A stretch of DNA of 64,000 bases from Acidovorax soli (GTDB taxonomy: Bacteria; Pseudomonadota; Gammaproteobacteria; Burkholderiales; Burkholderiaceae_C), in assembly GCF_900107605.1 (NCBI RefSeq), contig NZ_FNQJ01000006.1, forward strand, positions 62,001 to 126,000, given 5' to 3'. Numbering within the stretch: the first letter of the stretch is position 1; every line of letters begins with the position of its first letter. Positions 44,166 through 55,440 of the stretch are shown here, piece by piece. A model generated the notes under the pieces. It saw nothing but the letters and a program-made list of their open reading frames with translations. It did not search any database and was not told the DNA's origin. The translations under genes and the position numbers were made by a program.

Positions 44166-45583
44166 TGAACCTGCAGCAGGCATTCGACTGGATTCGCCCC
44201 GCCATTCCCCAGGCACGCCTGGTGGGCGATGGGGCAACGCCGCTGGCACGGGTGCATACGGACACCCGCACCCTGCAGGCGGGCGACTTGTTCGTGGCGC
44301 TCAAGGGCGAGCGCTTCGATGCCAATGCCTTCCTGGCCGATGCCCGTGCAGGCGGCGCCATGGCCGCCATCGCCCATGGCGGGCTGCAAGCCGCAGGGTT
44401 GTCCGGCATCGAGGTGCCCGACAGCCTGGCGGCGCTGGGTGCCCTGGCGGCCGGGTGGCGCGCCCAGTTCGGCCTGCCGCTGATCGGCATCACGGGCAGC
44501 AACGGCAAGACGACGGTGACGCAGATGGTGGCATCCATCCTGCGCGGCTGGAAGGGCGAGGCCGCGTTTGCCACGCAGGGCAATTTCAACAACGATATCG
44601 GCGTGCCCTTGATGCTGCTGCGCCTGCGCGCCGGCCATGCCGCCGCGGTGATCGAGATGGGCATGAACCATCCGGGCGAGATCGTCACCCTGGCGGCCAT
44701 GGCGCAGCCCACGGTCGCGCTGGTGAACAACGCCCAGCGCGAACACCTCGAATTCATGCACACCGTGCAGGCCGTGGCCGAGGAAAACGGTTCGGTCTTC
44801 GCGGCGCTGCCGGCCAATGGCGTGGCCGTGTTTCCCGCAGGCGATGCCTACACCGCACTGTGGAGCCGCCTGGCCGCGCCGCGCCGCTGCATCACGTTCG
44901 GCGAGGGCGGTGACGTGCAATGTCTGCACGCCCGCTGGCAGCAGGGCGCCTGGGCGGTGGAGATGGCCACGCCCGCGGGCGCGCTGTCATGCACCCTGCA
45001 GATCGCCGGCCAGCACAACGTCACCAACGCGCTGGCTGCGGCGGCCTGTGCCCTGGCGGCAGGGGCTCCGCTGGACGCGATAGCACGCGGGCTGAGCGGT
45101 TTCACACCCGTCAAGGGGCGCTCGCGCGCGCTCAATCTGCTGCTGGCGGGCCGTGGCATCACCGTGGTGGACGACACCTACAACGCCAACCCCGATTCCA
45201 TGCGCGCCGCCATCGACGTGCTGGCCGCGCTGCCCGCGCCGCAGCTGCTGGTGATGGGCGACATGGGCGAGGTGGGCGACCAGGGTCCGCAGTTCCACGC
45301 CGAGGCCGGCGAACACGCGCACGCTGCGGGCATTGCGCACCTGTATGCGCTGGGTGCGCAGTCGGCCAACGCGGCCCGCGCCTTCGGGGCTGCGCGGCAT
45401 TTTGACAACATGGCATCGCTGCAGGCGGCGGTGCTGGAGATGCTGCCCCAGGTGGGCAGCGTGCTGGTGAAGGGATCGCGGTTCATGAAGATGGAACAGG
45501 TGGTGGAGGCGATGGTTGCCACCGCAGAACAACAAGCAAAGCCAACCGCTCACCCGGAGGGACGCCCAGATGCAAGCCATTGA
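44156..45583 (+). CDS. murF: UDP-MurNAc-tripeptide:D-Ala-D-Ala ligase MurF
   Basis: A 475-residue ligase that adds D-Ala-D-Ala to complete the UDP-MurNAc-pentapeptide. It shows HTDTRTLQAGDLFVALKGER, the ATP loop GITGSNGKTTVTQMVAS, ATQGNFNNDIGVPLMLLRL, VIEMGMNHPGEI and VVDDTYNANPDSMRAAID, all typical of MurF. It overlaps murE by ten bases. The last 20 residues (EQQAKPTAHPEGRPDASH) are a non-conserved tail. An intervening 30 bases lead to mraY. Confidence 0.95.
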   Translation: MGMMNLQQAFDWIRPAIPQARLVGDGATPLARVHTDTRTLQAGDLFVALKGERFDANAFLADARAGGAMAAIAHGGLQAAGLSGIEVPDSLAALGALAAGWRAQFGLPLIGITGSNGKTTVTQMVASILRGWKGEAAFATQGNFNNDIGVPLMLLRLRAGHAAAVIEMGMNHPGEIVTLAAMAQPTVALVNNAQREHLEFMHTVQAVAEENGSVFAALPANGVAVFPAGDAYTALWSRLAAPRRCITFGEGGDVQCLHARWQQGAWAVEMATPAGALSCTLQIAGQHNVTNALAAAACALAAGAPLDAIARGLSGFTPVKGRSRALNLLLAGRGITVVDDTYNANPDSMRAAIDVLAALPAPQLLVMGDMGEVGDQGPQFHAEAGEHAHAAGIAHLYALGAQSANAARAFGAARHFDNMASLQAAVLEMLPQVGSVLVKGSRFMKMEQVVEAMVATAEQQAKPTAHPEGRPDASH

Positions 45584-45613
45584 TGTCCGCCGCCCACCGC
45601 AGGGAGGTGCAGC

Positions 45614-46792
45614 ATGCTGCTGATGCTGTCGCAATGGCTGCAGGGCCTGTCGCCCGAGTTCGGCTTCTTCCGGGTGTTCCAGTACCTCACGTTCCGTGCG
45701 GTGATGGCGGCCCTGACGGCGCTGCTCATCGGTCTGGTGGCGGGGCCGCGCGTGATCCGCGTGCTCGCCTCGCTCAAGATCGGCCAGCCGATCCGGGGTT
45801 ATGCGATGCAGTCGCACCTGTCCAAGAGCGGCACGCCCACCATGGGCGGCGTGCTCATCCTGCTGTCGATCGCGATCTCGACGCTGCTGTGGTTCGACCT
45901 GTCGAACCGCTTCGTCTGGATCGTGCTGCTGGTCACGCTGGGCTTTGGCGCCATCGGCTGGGTGGACGACTGGCGCAAGGTGGTCAACAAGGACCCCGAG
46001 GGCATGCGCTCGCGCGAGAAATATTTCTGGCAATCGGTGATCGGCCTGGTGGCCGCGCTGTACCTGGTGTTCAGCATCTCCGAGAGTTCCAACGCCCGGG
46101 TGCTGGAGCTGTTCATCAGCTGGGTGCAGTCGGGTTTCTCGCTCGATCTGCCCCCCAAGGCCGGCCTGCAACTGCCGTTCTTCAAGGAAATCAGCTACCC
46201 GCTCGGTGTGCTGGGTTTCGTTATCCTGACCTACCTCGTGATCGTGGGCTCCAGCAACGCCGTCAATCTGACCGACGGGCTTGATGGCCTGGCCATCATG
46301 CCGGTGGTGATGGTGGGTTCGGCGCTGGGGGTGTTTGCCTACGTCACGGGCAGCTCGGTGTATTCCAAATACCTGTTCTTTCCGCACATTCCCGGCTCGG
46401 GCGAACTGCTGATCTTCTGCGCGGCCATGGCGGGCGCGGGCCTGGCCTTCCTGTGGTTCAACGCGCACCCGGCCCAGGTGTTCATGGGCGATGTGGGCGC
46501 GCTGGCCCTGGGCGCGGCACTGGGCACCATCGCCGTCATCGTGCGCCAGGAGATCGTGCTGGCCATCATGGGCGGCATCTTCGTGGTCGAGGCGCTGTCG
46601 GTGATGCTGCAGGTGACCTGGTTCAAGTACACCAAGCGCCGCTACGGTGAAGGCCGGCGCCTGCTGAAGATGGCGCCGCTGCACCACCATTTCGAAAAGA
46701 GCGGCTGGAAGGAAACGCAGGTGGTCGTGCGCTTCTGGATCATCACCATGCTGCTGTGCCTCGTCGGCCTGTCCACGCTGAAACTGCGATGA
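45614..46792 (+). CDS. mraY: Phospho-MurNAc-pentapeptide translocase MraY
   Basis: A 392-residue inner-membrane enzyme that makes lipid I from UDP-MurNAc-pentapeptide and undecaprenyl phosphate. It has about ten membrane segments and the signatures [33 protein letters not shown] (Asp pair), [10 protein letters not shown] and the His cluster [17 protein letters not shown] strong GGAGG precedes the ATG. The stop overlaps the murD ATG (ATGA). Confidence 0.96.
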   Translation: MLLMLSQWLQGLSPEFGFFRVFQYLTFRAVMAALTALLIGLVAGPRVIRVLASLKIGQPIRGYAMQSHLSKSGTPTMGGVLILLSIAISTLLWFDLSNRFVWIVLLVTLGFGAIGWVDDWRKVVNKDPEGMRSREKYFWQSVIGLVAALYLVFSISESSNARVLELFISWVQSGFSLDLPPKAGLQLPFFKEISYPLGVLGFVILTYLVIVGSSNAVNLTDGLDGLAIMPVVMVGSALGVFAYVTGSSVYSKYLFFPHIPGSGELLIFCAAMAGAGLAFLWFNAHPAQVFMGDVGALALGAALGTIAVIVRQEIVLAIMGGIFVVEALSVMLQVTWFKYTKRRYGEGRRLLKMAPLHHHFEKSGWKETQVVVRFWIITMLLCLVGLSTLKLR

Positions 46793-48606
46793 ACCCGGAC
46801 GATCCCCTCATCCCCGCAGCCGCCGAGTCACCGGTGGTCACGCCGCCCGAGGTGGAGGCTGGCCCAGGCCTGCCGGCCGCGGGCAAGCGTGCGGCCGCGC
46901 CCGCATGGGACCCCGAAGCGCCGCCTGCGGTCTCTGCCGCCCAGGCGGCTGCCGATTTTGTGGCGCAGATTTTTGCGGACGTGACCGCGTCCGAGGCAGT
47001 GTCCGCCCCGGTCCCGCAGGCCGTGGATGCCACCGAAAAGGTGTCCGCCGACGAACCCGCCGAGCCGCTGGGGCGGCCCGGCGAAGGCATGGTGCCGCTG
47101 CAGGGCCGGAACATCCTCATCCTCGGCCTGGGTGCTTCGGGCCTGGCGATGGCGCGCTGGTGCGTGCGCTGCGGCGCGCAGGTCACCGTGGCCGATACGC
47201 GGCAAGCCCCGCCCCAGCTCGCCGCATTGCAGCAGGAGCTGCCGCAGGTGCGTTTCGTGGCGGGCGAGTTCGGTGCCCATCTGGTCGAGGGGCAGGGCCT
47301 GCACGCGGTGTACCGTTCGCCGGGCCTGAGTCCTGCATCGATTGCGGCTGTATTGGCAGCTGCCCACGCAATGGGCATCAGCACTGGCGGCGAACTGAGC
47401 CTCTACTCCATGGCGCTGGACACGCTGCGCACCGCGCACGGCTATGCGCCGGCGGTACTGGCCATCACCGGCACCAACGGCAAGACCACGGTCACCTCGC
47501 TCACGGGCCAGCTGGTCGAGCGCGCAGGCAAGACGGTGGCCGTGGCGGGCAATATCGGCCCGACGCTGCTCGACACGCTGGCGGCCCGCATCGACGCGGG
47601 CACGCTGCCCCAGGTGTGGGTGCTGGAGCTGTCGAGCTTCCAGCTCGACGGCGTGGCGGGTTTCGAACCCACGGCTGCTGCGGTGCTCAACATCACGCAG
47701 GATCACCTGGACTGGCATGGCGACATGCGGGCCTATGCCGGCGCCAAGGCCCGCATCTTCGGGCAGCACGGCGTGATGGTGCTCAACCGCGAAGACGCTG
47801 CCGTGATGGCCATGCTGCCGGAGCCGGTGCGCGTGAAGCTGCAAAAGCCGCAGCAGCGTGCGCACACCACCTTTGGCGGCGACATGCCCAGGCGCCCGGG
47901 CGATTTCGGCATCGAGATGGTCGGTGGCATGGCCTGGCTGGTGCGTGCCCACGAATCGGAAGAAACCCGCAAGCGCGGGCGCAGCGAAGAACCAGAGCTG
48001 CACATCCAGCGCCTGATGCCGGCCGATGCGCTGCGCATCCGGGGGCGCCACAACGCCATCAACGCCCTGGCCGCCCTGGCGCTGGCCTGCGAGGCCGGCT
48101 GCGCGCTGTCGCCCATGCTGTATGGCCTGCGCGAATACCGCGGCGAGCCGCACCGCGTGGAGCCCATCGGCATGGTGTCGGGCGTGGAGTATTTCGACGA
48201 CAGCAAGGGCACGAATGTGGGGGCTACGGTGGCGGCCCTGGCCGGGCTGGGCGCCGACCGGCGCCTTGTGGTCATCCTGGGGGGCGAGGGCAAGGGGCAG
48301 GATTTTTCGCCGCTGGCAGCGCCGGTGGCGCGGTATGCGCGCGCCGTGGTGCTGATGGGGCGCGATGCACCGCTGATCCACGCGGCCCTGGAAGGTGCGG
48401 GTGTGCCACTGGTCGATGCGCAGACCCTGCCGCAGGCCGTGCAGCTGGCCGCGCAGCGCGCCCACGCGGGCGATGCGGTGCTGATGTCGCCCGCCTGTGC
48501 CAGCTTTGACATGTTCCGCGACTACGCCCACCGCGCCCAGGTGTTCTGCGACGCGGTGCGCGACATGGCACACGACGCCGGGCAGGAACTGGGGGGCATG
48601 CCATGA
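46789..48606 (+). CDS. murD: UDP-MurNAc-L-alanine:D-glutamate ligase MurD with N-terminal extension
   Basis: A 605-residue ligase, about 100-150 residues longer than most MurD proteins. The first 105 residues are an acidic, Pro/Ala-rich extension ([20 protein letters not shown] and further) before the Rossmann start [20 protein letters not shown]. The ATP loop is [39 protein letters not shown] and [17 protein letters not shown] are all present. The insert [20 protein letters not shown] (near residue 390) is also unusual. The start overlaps mraY (ATGA), which argues that the extension is really translated. It overlaps ftsW by four bases. Confidence 0.93.
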   Translation: MNPDDPLIPAAAESPVVTPPEVEAGPGLPAAGKRAAAPAWDPEAPPAVSAAQAAADFVAQIFADVTASEAVSAPVPQAVDATEKVSADEPAEPLGRPGEGMVPLQGRNILILGLGASGLAMARWCVRCGAQVTVADTRQAPPQLAALQQELPQVRFVAGEFGAHLVEGQGLHAVYRSPGLSPASIAAVLAAAHAMGISTGGELSLYSMALDTLRTAHGYAPAVLAITGTNGKTTVTSLTGQLVERAGKTVAVAGNIGPTLLDTLAARIDAGTLPQVWVLELSSFQLDGVAGFEPTAAAVLNITQDHLDWHGDMRAYAGAKARIFGQHGVMVLNREDAAVMAMLPEPVRVKLQKPQQRAHTTFGGDMPRRPGDFGIEMVGGMAWLVRAHESEETRKRGRSEEPELHIQRLMPADALRIRGRHNAINALAALALACEAGCALSPMLYGLREYRGEPHRVEPIGMVSGVEYFDDSKGTNVGATVAALAGLGADRRLVVILGGEGKGQDFSPLAAPVARYARAVVLMGRDAPLIHAALEGAGVPLVDAQTLPQAVQLAAQRAHAGDAVLMSPACASFDMFRDYAHRAQVFCDAVRDMAHDAGQELGGMP

Positions 48607-49868
48607 CCGCCGCCACCGGTACCTGGTCGCGCGTCACGGCCTGGCTGAAAGGGCTGTCGGGCAAGGCCGCCGATGTGCTGCCGGTGCGCGTGGGCGGCAC
48701 CGACTACCGCCAGCGCCACAGCACGCCCGCCACGGTGCTGGGTTTTGACCAGGCCCTGCTGTGGGTGGTGGTGGCGCTGCTGGCCTGGGGGCTGGTGATG
48801 GTGTACTCGGCGTCCATCGCCATGCCGGACAACCCCCGTTTCGGCAAGATTGCCGCCACCCATTTTCTGACGCGCCATGTGTTCGCCCTGATCGTCGGCT
48901 TCGTGGTGGCGTTGCTGGCGTTCCAGGTGTCCATGGCCACCTGGGAGCGCGTGGCGCCCTGGCTGTTCGTGGTGTCCATCGTGCTGCTGGTCGCGGTGCT
49001 GATTCCGCATGTAGGCACGGTGGTCAATGGCGCGCGGCGCTGGCTGTCCCTGGGCATCATGAACTTCCAGCCCTCGGAACTGGCCAAGTTTGCCGTGCTG
49101 GTGTATGCGTCCGACTACATGGTGCGCAAGATGGAGGTGAAGGAGCGCTTCTTTCGCGCGGTGCTGCCCATGGGCGCGGCAGTGGCCATCGTGGGCGTGC
49201 TGCTGCTGGCCGAGCCGGACATGGGGGCCTTCATGGTGGTGGCCGTGATCGCCATGGGCATCCTGTTCCTGGGCGGCGTCAATGCCCGCATGTTCTTCCT
49301 GATCGCGGGCGTGCTGGTGGCGGCCTTCGGCCTCATGATCGCCACCTCGCCCTGGCGCCGCGAACGCGTGTTTGCCTACCTCGATCCTTTCAGCGAGCAG
49401 CATGCACTGGGCAAGGGCTACCAGCTCTCGCACTCGCTCATTGCCATCGGGCGCGGCGAAATCTTCGGCGTGGGGCTGGGTGGCAGTGTGGAAAAGCTGC
49501 ACTGGCTGCCTGAAGCCCATACCGACTTCCTGCTGGCCGTGATCGGCGAGGAATTCGGCCTGGTGGGCGTGCTCACGCTGATCCTGCTGTTTGTCTGGAT
49601 GACGCGCCGCATCATGCACATCGGCCGCCAGGCCATCGCGCTCGATCGCGTGTTCGCCGGCCTGGTGGCACAGGGCGTGGCCATCTGGATCGGCTTTCAG
49701 GCCTTCATCAACATGGGGGTGAACCTGGGCGCGCTACCCACCAAGGGGCTCACGCTGCCGCTGATGAGCTTTGGCGGCTCGGCGATCCTGATGAATCTGG
49801 TGGCATTGGCAGTGGTGCTGAGGGTGGATTATGAGAACAAGCTCCTCATGAGGGGAGGCCGCGTATGA
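48603..49868 (+). CDS. ftsW: Septal peptidoglycan polymerase FtsW
   Basis: A 421-residue SEDS glycosyltransferase with ten membrane segments. Signatures are [46 protein letters not shown] (catalytic Asp region), [40 protein letters not shown] and [15 protein letters not shown]. The first 40 residues are a cytoplasmic tail. It polymerises septal glycan with FtsI. Four-base overlaps with both murD and murG. Confidence 0.95.
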   Translation: MTAATGTWSRVTAWLKGLSGKAADVLPVRVGGTDYRQRHSTPATVLGFDQALLWVVVALLAWGLVMVYSASIAMPDNPRFGKIAATHFLTRHVFALIVGFVVALLAFQVSMATWERVAPWLFVVSIVLLVAVLIPHVGTVVNGARRWLSLGIMNFQPSELAKFAVLVYASDYMVRKMEVKERFFRAVLPMGAAVAIVGVLLLAEPDMGAFMVVAVIAMGILFLGGVNARMFFLIAGVLVAAFGLMIATSPWRRERVFAYLDPFSEQHALGKGYQLSHSLIAIGRGEIFGVGLGGSVEKLHWLPEAHTDFLLAVIGEEFGLVGVLTLILLFVWMTRRIMHIGRQAIALDRVFAGLVAQGVAIWIGFQAFINMGVNLGALPTKGLTLPLMSFGGSAILMNLVALAVVLRVDYENKLLMRGGRV

Positions 49869-50932
49869 GTCAGAAAACCGCGCTCATCATGGCCGGCGGC
49901 ACCGGCGGCCACATCTTCCCGGGCCTCGCCGTGGCCGAAGAATTGCGTGCACGCGGCTGGCGCGTGCACTGGCTGGGCGCACCGGGCAGCATGGAGTCGC
50001 GCATCGTGCCAACCCATGGTTTTGCGCTGGAACTCATCGATTTCTCGGGCGTGCGCGGCAAGGGTCTGGTCACGCTGGCCTTGCTGCCGTTGCGCCTGCT
50101 GCGTGCCTTCTGGCAAGCCCTGCAGGTGGTGCGGCGTGTGAAGCCCGACGTGGTGGTGGGCCTGGGCGGCTACATCACCTTCCCGGGTGGCATGATGGGG
50201 GTGCTGGCGGGCAAGCCGCTGGTGCTGCACGAGCAGAACTCGGTGGCTGGCATGGCCAACAAGGTGCTGGCCGGTGTGGCCGACCGGGTGTTCACCGCAT
50301 TCCCCAACGTCTTCAGGAAGGGCCAGTGGGTGGGCAACCCCCTGCGCACCGCCTTCACGCAACAGCCGGGCCCGGCGGAACGTTTTGCGGGCCGCACCGG
50401 CCCTCTGCGCCTGCTGGTGGTGGGCGGTAGCTTGGGCGCGCGCGCGCTCAACGAAATCGTGCCGCAGGCCATTGCGCTCATGCCTGCTGCACAACGCCCC
50501 GCCGTGCTCCACCAGAGCGGGGCGACGCAGATCGATGCGCTGCGTGCCAACTACGCCGCGGCGGGGGTGGAGGCGGAACTGACGCCTTTCATCGACGACA
50601 CCGCCAGCGCGTTTGCGGCGGCCGACATCATCGTCTGCCGCGCGGGTGCCAGCACGGTCACCGAGATCGCTGCCGTGGGGGCAGCGTCCATCTTCGTGCC
50701 CTTCCCGTCGGCCGTAGACGACCACCAGACCACCAATGCGCAGTTCCTCGTGAACGCGGGTGGCGGCTGGCTGGTGCAGCAGCGCGACCTGACGCCCCAG
50801 GGGTTGTCTGAAATGCTATTGAAATTGGAGCGATCCATGCTTGCGGATGTGGCGCTCAAGGCCCAAAAAATGCAAAAAATCAACGCCACGCGCGAAGTGG
50901 TGACAGCCTGCGAGGAGCTCGCCAGATCATGA
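49865..50932 (+). CDS. murG: Lipid II synthase MurG (GlcNAc transferase)
   Basis: A 355-residue GT-B glycosyltransferase at the inner face of the membrane. It has [20 protein letters not shown] (lipid I loop), [47 protein letters not shown], and the UDP-GlcNAc site [20 protein letters not shown] with [17 protein letters not shown]. Residues about 316-338 ([20 protein letters not shown]) come from a family 1 repeat with unusual codons such as CTA and TTG. Overlaps ftsW and murC by four bases each. Confidence 0.95.
   Translation: MSQKTALIMAGGTGGHIFPGLAVAEELRARGWRVHWLGAPGSMESRIVPTHGFALELIDFSGVRGKGLVTLALLPLRLLRAFWQALQVVRRVKPDVVVGLGGYITFPGGMMGVLAGKPLVLHEQNSVAGMANKVLAGVADRVFTAFPNVFRKGQWVGNPLRTAFTQQPGPAERFAGRTGPLRLLVVGGSLGARALNEIVPQAIALMPAAQRPAVLHQSGATQIDALRANYAAAGVEAELTPFIDDTASAFAAADIIVCRAGASTVTEIAAVGAASIFVPFPSAVDDHQTTNAQFLVNAGGGWLVQQRDLTPQGLSEMLLKLERSMLADVALKAQKMQKINATREVVTACEELARS
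50813..50880 (+). repeat. Dispersed repeat family 1, in-frame copy inside murG
   Basis: ATGCTATTGAAATTGGAGC, then GCTTGCG, TGGCGCTCAAGGCCCAAAAA keep the block order of the reference copy, with an extra seven-base segment in the middle. It is read in the same sense and frame (GCTA giving CTA, Leu) as the copies in murC and the Nudix/MBL gene. Confidence 0.55.
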
Positions 50933-52359
50933 AACACGCGATTCGCCACATCCATTTCGTCGGCCTGGGCGGCGCCGGCATGAGCGGCATCGCCGAGGTG
51001 CTGTTCAACCTGGGCTACCGCATCTCGGGCTCTGACCTGGCCGACAGCGCCACACTGCGCCGTTTGCAAGCGCTGGGCATCCAGACCTGCCTGGGCCATG
51101 CGGCGGCCCACATCGAAGGCGCGGACGCCGTGGTCACCTCCACCGCCGTCACGGCCGACAACCCCGAGGTGCTGGCTGCGCGCGAGAAGAAGATTCCCGT
51201 GGTGCCCCGCGCGCTCATGCTGGCCGAACTCATGCGCCTCAAGCAGGGCATCGCCATTGCCGGCACGCACGGCAAGACCACTACCACCAGCCTGGTGACC
51301 AGCGTGCTGGCCGAGGCGGGGCTCGATCCCACCTTCGTGATCGGCGGGCGCCTGAACAGCGCGGGCGCCAATGCCAAGCTGGGCAGCGGCGACTACATCG
51401 TGGTGGAGGCCGACGAGTCCGATGCGTCCTTCCTCAACCTGCTGCCCGTGATGGCGGTGGTGACCAATATCGACGCCGACCACATGGAGACCTACGGGCA
51501 CGATTTCGGCCGGCTCAAGAAGGCGTTCATCGATTTCCTGCACCGCATGCCTTTCTATGGCACCGCCATTCTGTGCGTGGACAGCCCGGCGGTGCGCGAC
51601 ATCCTGCCCAGCGTGACCTGCCCTGTCACCAGCTACGGCTTCTCCGAGGATGCCCAGGTGCGCGCCATCAACGTGCGGGCCGATGCCGGCCAGATGCGCT
51701 TCACGGTGCAGCGGCGCAACGGCGTCACGCTGCCCGACATGGAAGTGGTGCTCAACCTGGCGGGCGAGCACAACGTGCTCAACGCCCTGTCGGCCATTGC
51801 GGTGGCCGTGGAGCTGAACATCCCCGACGACGCCGTGCAGCGCGCGCTGGCCGGCTTCAAGGGCGTGGGGCGGCGCTTTCAGCGCTATGGCGACCTGCCC
51901 GCCAAGGGCGGTGGCCAGTTCACCGTGATCGACGACTACGGCCACCACCCCGTCGAGATGGCCGCCACGCTGGCGGCGGCGCGCGGTGCCTTCCCCGGGC
52001 GGCGCCTGGTGCTGGCCTTCCAGCCGCACCGCTACAGCCGCACGCGCGACTGCTTCGAGGATTTCGTCAAGGTCATCGGTTCGGCCGACGCCGTGCTGCT
52101 CACCGAGGTGTACGCCGCTGGTGAAGCCCCCGTGGTGGCCGCCGATGGCCGCTCGCTGGCGCGCGCGCTGCGTGTGGCGGGCCGGGTGGAGCCACTTTTT
52201 GTCGACAGCGTGACCGACATGCCCCAGGTCATTGCCGACAACGCCAAAGACGGCGACGTGGTGATGTGCATGGGCGCGGGGACCATCGGTGCCGTGCCCG
52301 GAAAAATCGTTGAAATGCTACAAAATAATGAGCTACTGTCGCAGGCAGGGAAAGCGTAA
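50929..52359 (+). CDS. murC: UDP-MurNAc:L-alanine ligase MurC
   Basis: A 476-residue ligase that begins the stem peptide. [20 protein letters not shown] is the nucleotide-sugar loop; the ATP loop is [39 protein letters not shown] and [18 protein letters not shown] are family motifs. The last 14 residues ([14 protein letters not shown]) are encoded by half of a family 1 repeat, so the natural C terminus seems to have been replaced or extended by it. Overlaps murG (ATGA) and ddlB (one base, TAATG). Confidence 0.95.
   Translation: MKHAIRHIHFVGLGGAGMSGIAEVLFNLGYRISGSDLADSATLRRLQALGIQTCLGHAAAHIEGADAVVTSTAVTADNPEVLAAREKKIPVVPRALMLAELMRLKQGIAIAGTHGKTTTTSLVTSVLAEAGLDPTFVIGGRLNSAGANAKLGSGDYIVVEADESDASFLNLLPVMAVVTNIDADHMETYGHDFGRLKKAFIDFLHRMPFYGTAILCVDSPAVRDILPSVTCPVTSYGFSEDAQVRAINVRADAGQMRFTVQRRNGVTLPDMEVVLNLAGEHNVLNALSAIAVAVELNIPDDAVQRALAGFKGVGRRFQRYGDLPAKGGGQFTVIDDYGHHPVEMAATLAAARGAFPGRRLVLAFQPHRYSRTRDCFEDFVKVIGSADAVLLTEVYAAGEAPVVAADGRSLARALRVAGRVEPLFVDSVTDMPQVIADNAKDGDVVMCMGAGTIGAVPGKIVEMLQNNELLSQAGKA
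52315..52357 (+). repeat. Dispersed repeat family 1, half copy at the murC 3' end
   Basis: ATGCTACAAAATAATGAGCT and ACTGTCGC match the 5' half of the family, and are nearly identical to the first half of the copy inside the Nudix/MBL gene. It supplies the last codons and leads into the stop codon of murC. Confidence 0.65.
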
Positions 52360-53372
52360 TGAATACATTTGGTTCCAATATTGATGCGCGTGCACTGGGC
52401 AAGGTGGCGGTGCTGATGGGCGGCGCGTCGGCCGAGCGCGATGTGTCGCTGATGTCCGGCCGCGGCGTGCTGCAGGCACTGCGCTCGCGCGGCGTGGATG
52501 CCCACGCGTTCGACCCCGCGCACAGCGATCTGGGCGAACTCCAGCGCGGCGGCTATGACCGTTGCTTCATTGCCCTGCACGGGCGCCATGGCGAAGACGG
52601 CACGGTGCAGGGTGCGCTGGAATTGCTGGGCATTCCGTACACCGGCCCTGGCGTGATGGCGTCCAGCATGTCGATGGACAAGATCATGACCAAGCGCATC
52701 TGGCGCGCCGAAGGGCTGCCCACGCCCGACTGGCGTCTCGTGGCCAGCACCGAGGAAACCGCGCAGGCCCTGCAGGCGCTGGGCACGCCCATGATCGTCA
52801 AGCCGGCGCGCGAGGGCTCGACCCTCGGGCTGACCAAGGTCTCCACGCCCGAGGCGTGCGCGCAGGCCTATGCGCTGGCGTCGCGCTACGACCCCGAGGT
52901 GCTGTGCGAGCAATTCATCGAGGGCGACGAAACCACCTGTCCGGTGCTGGGCGAAGGCGCCGGTGCCTATGCCCTGCCGGTGATCCGCATCGTCGCGCCC
53001 CAGGGCAACTACGACTACCAGAACAAGTATTTCACCGACGACACGCAATACCACTGCCCGAGCGGCCTGCCCGAAGCCGAGGAGCGCGAGATCCAGCGCC
53101 TGGTGGTGCAGGCCTTCCGTTCGCTGGGCTGCCGTGGCTGGGCGCGGGCCGACATCATGATCCGCGCCAGTGACCGCAAGCCCTTTTTGCTGGAAATCAA
53201 CACCTCGCCGGGCATGACCGGGCATTCGCTGGTGCCCATGTCGGCCCGCGCCCTGGGCATCAGTTACGAAAACCTGTGTGTGGGCGTGCTCGCCACGGCC
53301 ACGCTGGACACGCCGCCGGGCGCCACGCTCAGCCCCGCGCAAGGCCAACCGCAGGAGACCACCGCGCCATGA
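52359..53372 (+). CDS. ddlB: D-alanine:D-alanine ligase DdlB
   Basis: A 337-residue ATP-grasp enzyme that makes D-Ala-D-Ala. It has [72 protein letters not shown], and metal/ATP ligands in [20 protein letters not shown]. The first ten residues ([10 protein letters not shown]) are variable, with AT-rich codons next to the repeat in murC. It overlaps murC by one base and ftsQ by four. Confidence 0.95.
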   Translation: MNTFGSNIDARALGKVAVLMGGASAERDVSLMSGRGVLQALRSRGVDAHAFDPAHSDLGELQRGGYDRCFIALHGRHGEDGTVQGALELLGIPYTGPGVMASSMSMDKIMTKRIWRAEGLPTPDWRLVASTEETAQALQALGTPMIVKPAREGSTLGLTKVSTPEACAQAYALASRYDPEVLCEQFIEGDETTCPVLGEGAGAYALPVIRIVAPQGNYDYQNKYFTDDTQYHCPSGLPEAEEREIQRLVVQAFRSLGCRGWARADIMIRASDRKPFLLEINTSPGMTGHSLVPMSARALGISYENLCVGVLATATLDTPPGATLSPAQGQPQETTAP

Positions 53373-54160
53373 ACCAGTCGCTGCCCGCACCGCTGGACGT
53401 CAAGCTCATGAACCTGACCGCATCGGTCCTGTTCCTGTGCTGCGTCCTGCTGCTGCTGGCAGCGGGGACGCGCTGGGTGTTGCGCTACCCCGGTTTTTCG
53501 GTGGCGCGCATCGTGGTCCAGGGGGAGCTGGTGCACAACAACGCCGTGACCTTGCGGGCCAACGTAGCGCCGCAGCTGGTGGGCAACTTTTTCACCATCG
53601 ACCTGCGCGCGGCGCGCGCCGCCTTCGAGCAGGCGCCCTGGGTGCGCAAGGCCCTGGTGCGGCGCGAATTCCCGCGCGGCCTGCGGGTGGTGCTGCAGGA
53701 ACACGATGCCGCCGCCTACTGGGGGCCCGACACGGGCGCGGCACTGGTCAACCGCGAGGGCGAGGTGTTCGAGGCCAACGTGGGCGATGTGGAGCAAGAA
53801 GGCTTGCCCCGTCTGATGGGCCCCCAGGGCAGTTCGGCCGAAGTGCTGCGGATGCATGGCCTGCTGCAGCCGGTGTTCGAGCCGCTGGGCATGGCGGTGG
53901 AGGCGCTGGAGCTGACGGGGCGCGGTGGCTGGCGCGCCACGCTCGACAGCAACGCCGTGCTGGAGCTGGGGGGCGGCACGCCGCAGGAGGTGGTGGAGCG
54001 CACGCAGCGCTTCACCCGCACGCTGACGCAGGTGGCGGCGCAATACCGGCGCCGCGCCGACGCGCTGGAGTCGGCCGACCTGCGCCATGCCGGGGGCTAC
54101 GCGCTGCGCCTGCGCGGGGTGACGACCGTGACCGCGGAAGCGGCCGCAAAGAAGAAATAG
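53369..54160 (+). CDS. ftsQ: Cell division protein FtsQ
   Basis: A 263-residue bitopic division protein. A membrane helix (about residues 16-36) is followed by the POTRA domain ([20 protein letters not shown], then [24 protein letters not shown]) and the FtsQ beta domain. It assembles with FtsL and FtsB. The frame opens earlier at 53276, but the ATGA overlap with ddlB fixes 53369. The C terminus is basic (EAAAKKK). A 50-base gap leads to ftsA. Confidence 0.92.
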   Translation: MNQSLPAPLDVKLMNLTASVLFLCCVLLLLAAGTRWVLRYPGFSVARIVVQGELVHNNAVTLRANVAPQLVGNFFTIDLRAARAAFEQAPWVRKALVRREFPRGLRVVLQEHDAAAYWGPDTGAALVNREGEVFEANVGDVEQEGLPRLMGPQGSSAEVLRMHGLLQPVFEPLGMAVEALELTGRGGWRATLDSNAVLELGGGTPQEVVERTQRFTRTLTQVAAQYRRRADALESADLRHAGGYALRLRGVTTVTAEAAAKKK

Positions 54161-54210
54161 CCGCGGGGAGCGGCCGCGACTGGACAGGACAACGAAGGGT
54201 AGACACTGAT

Positions 54211-55440
54211 ATGGCAAGAGAATACAAAGACGTGGTGGTGGGGCTGGACATCGGCACGGCCAAGGTCATGGCCGTGGTGGCCGAGGTGCTGCCCAATGGC
54301 GAACTCAAGCTGGCCGGCCTGGGCGTGGCGCCGAGCAATGGCCTCAAGCGCGGCGTGGTGGTGAACATCGATGCCACGGTGCAGAGCATCCAGCAGGCGC
54401 TGAAAGAGGCCGAGCTGATGGCCGACTGCAAGATCCAGCGCGTCTATACCGGCATCACGGGCAGCCATATCCGGGGGCTCAACTCCAGCGGCATGGTGGC
54501 CGTGAAGGACAAGGAAGTCACCGCTGCCGACGTGGCCCGCGTGGTCGAGACGGCCAAGGCCATCAACATCAGCAGCGACCAGCGCCTCTTGCTGGTGGAG
54601 CCGCAGGAATTCGTGATCGATGGTCAGGATGTGAAAGAGCCCATCGGCATGAGCGGCATCCGCCTGGAGGCCAAGATCCATATCGTGACCGGCGCCCAAA
54701 GTGCCGCCGAGAACATCATCAAGTGCGTGCGCCGCTGCGGCCTGGAAGTCGAGCAGCTCATGCTCAACCCGCTGGCCAGCAGCCAGGCCGTGCTGACCGA
54801 CGACGAGCGCGAACTCGGCGTGGTGCTGGTGGACATCGGCGCCGGCACCACCGACGTGGCCATTTTCACCGGTGGCGCCATCCGCCACACCGCCGTGATC
54901 CCGATCGCCGGCGACCTGATCACCAGCGACATCGCCATGGCGCTGCGCACGCCCACGAAGGACGCCGAGGACATCAAGGTCGAAAGCGGCTACGCCAAGC
55001 AGTTGCTGGCCGACCCCGAGGCGCAGGTGGAAGTGCCTGGCCTGGGCGACCGCAGCCCGCGCATGTTGTCCAAGCAGGCGCTGGCCGGCGTGATCGAGCC
55101 GCGTGTCGAGGAGATCTTCTCGCTGGTGCAGCAGGTGGTGCGTGAGTCGGGTTACGAAGAAGTGCTGTCCTCTGGCATCGTGCTCACGGGCGGCAGTTCG
55201 GTGATGCCCGGAATGATCGAACTGGGTGAAGATATTTTCCTGAAGCCCGTGCGCCGCGGCATCCCCAAGTATTCCAGCGCCCTGTCGGACATGGTGGCCC
55301 AGCCGCGTGCCGCCACCGTCATGGGCTTGCTCGAAGAGGCCCGGCTGGCGCGGCTGCGTGGCTTCAAGGTGGCGCAAAAGAGCGGGTCGATGAAGACCGC
55401 GTTCGGGCGCTTCAAGGATTTCATCGTGGGGAATTTCTGA
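54211..55440 (+). CDS. ftsA: Cell division protein FtsA
   Basis: A 409-residue actin-like ATPase that tethers FtsZ to the membrane. It starts MAREYKDVVVGLDIGTAKVM (phosphate 1), with ITGSHIRGLNSSGMVAVKD (1C domain), VLVDIGAGTTDVAIFTGGAI (phosphate 2) and LTGGSSVMPGMIELGEDIF (adenosine). The C-terminal amphipathic helix SMKTAFGRFKDFIVGNF is the membrane target. The open frame before 54211 is a shadow of ftsQ. 148 bases separate it from ftsZ. Confidence 0.95.
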   Translation: MAREYKDVVVGLDIGTAKVMAVVAEVLPNGELKLAGLGVAPSNGLKRGVVVNIDATVQSIQQALKEAELMADCKIQRVYTGITGSHIRGLNSSGMVAVKDKEVTAADVARVVETAKAINISSDQRLLLVEPQEFVIDGQDVKEPIGMSGIRLEAKIHIVTGAQSAAENIIKCVRRCGLEVEQLMLNPLASSQAVLTDDERELGVVLVDIGAGTTDVAIFTGGAIRHTAVIPIAGDLITSDIAMALRTPTKDAEDIKVESGYAKQLLADPEAQVEVPGLGDRSPRMLSKQALAGVIEPRVEEIFSLVQQVVRESGYEEVLSSGIVLTGGSSVMPGMIELGEDIFLKPVRRGIPKYSSALSDMVAQPRAATVMGLLEEARLARLRGFKVAQKSGSMKTAFGRFKDFIVGNF

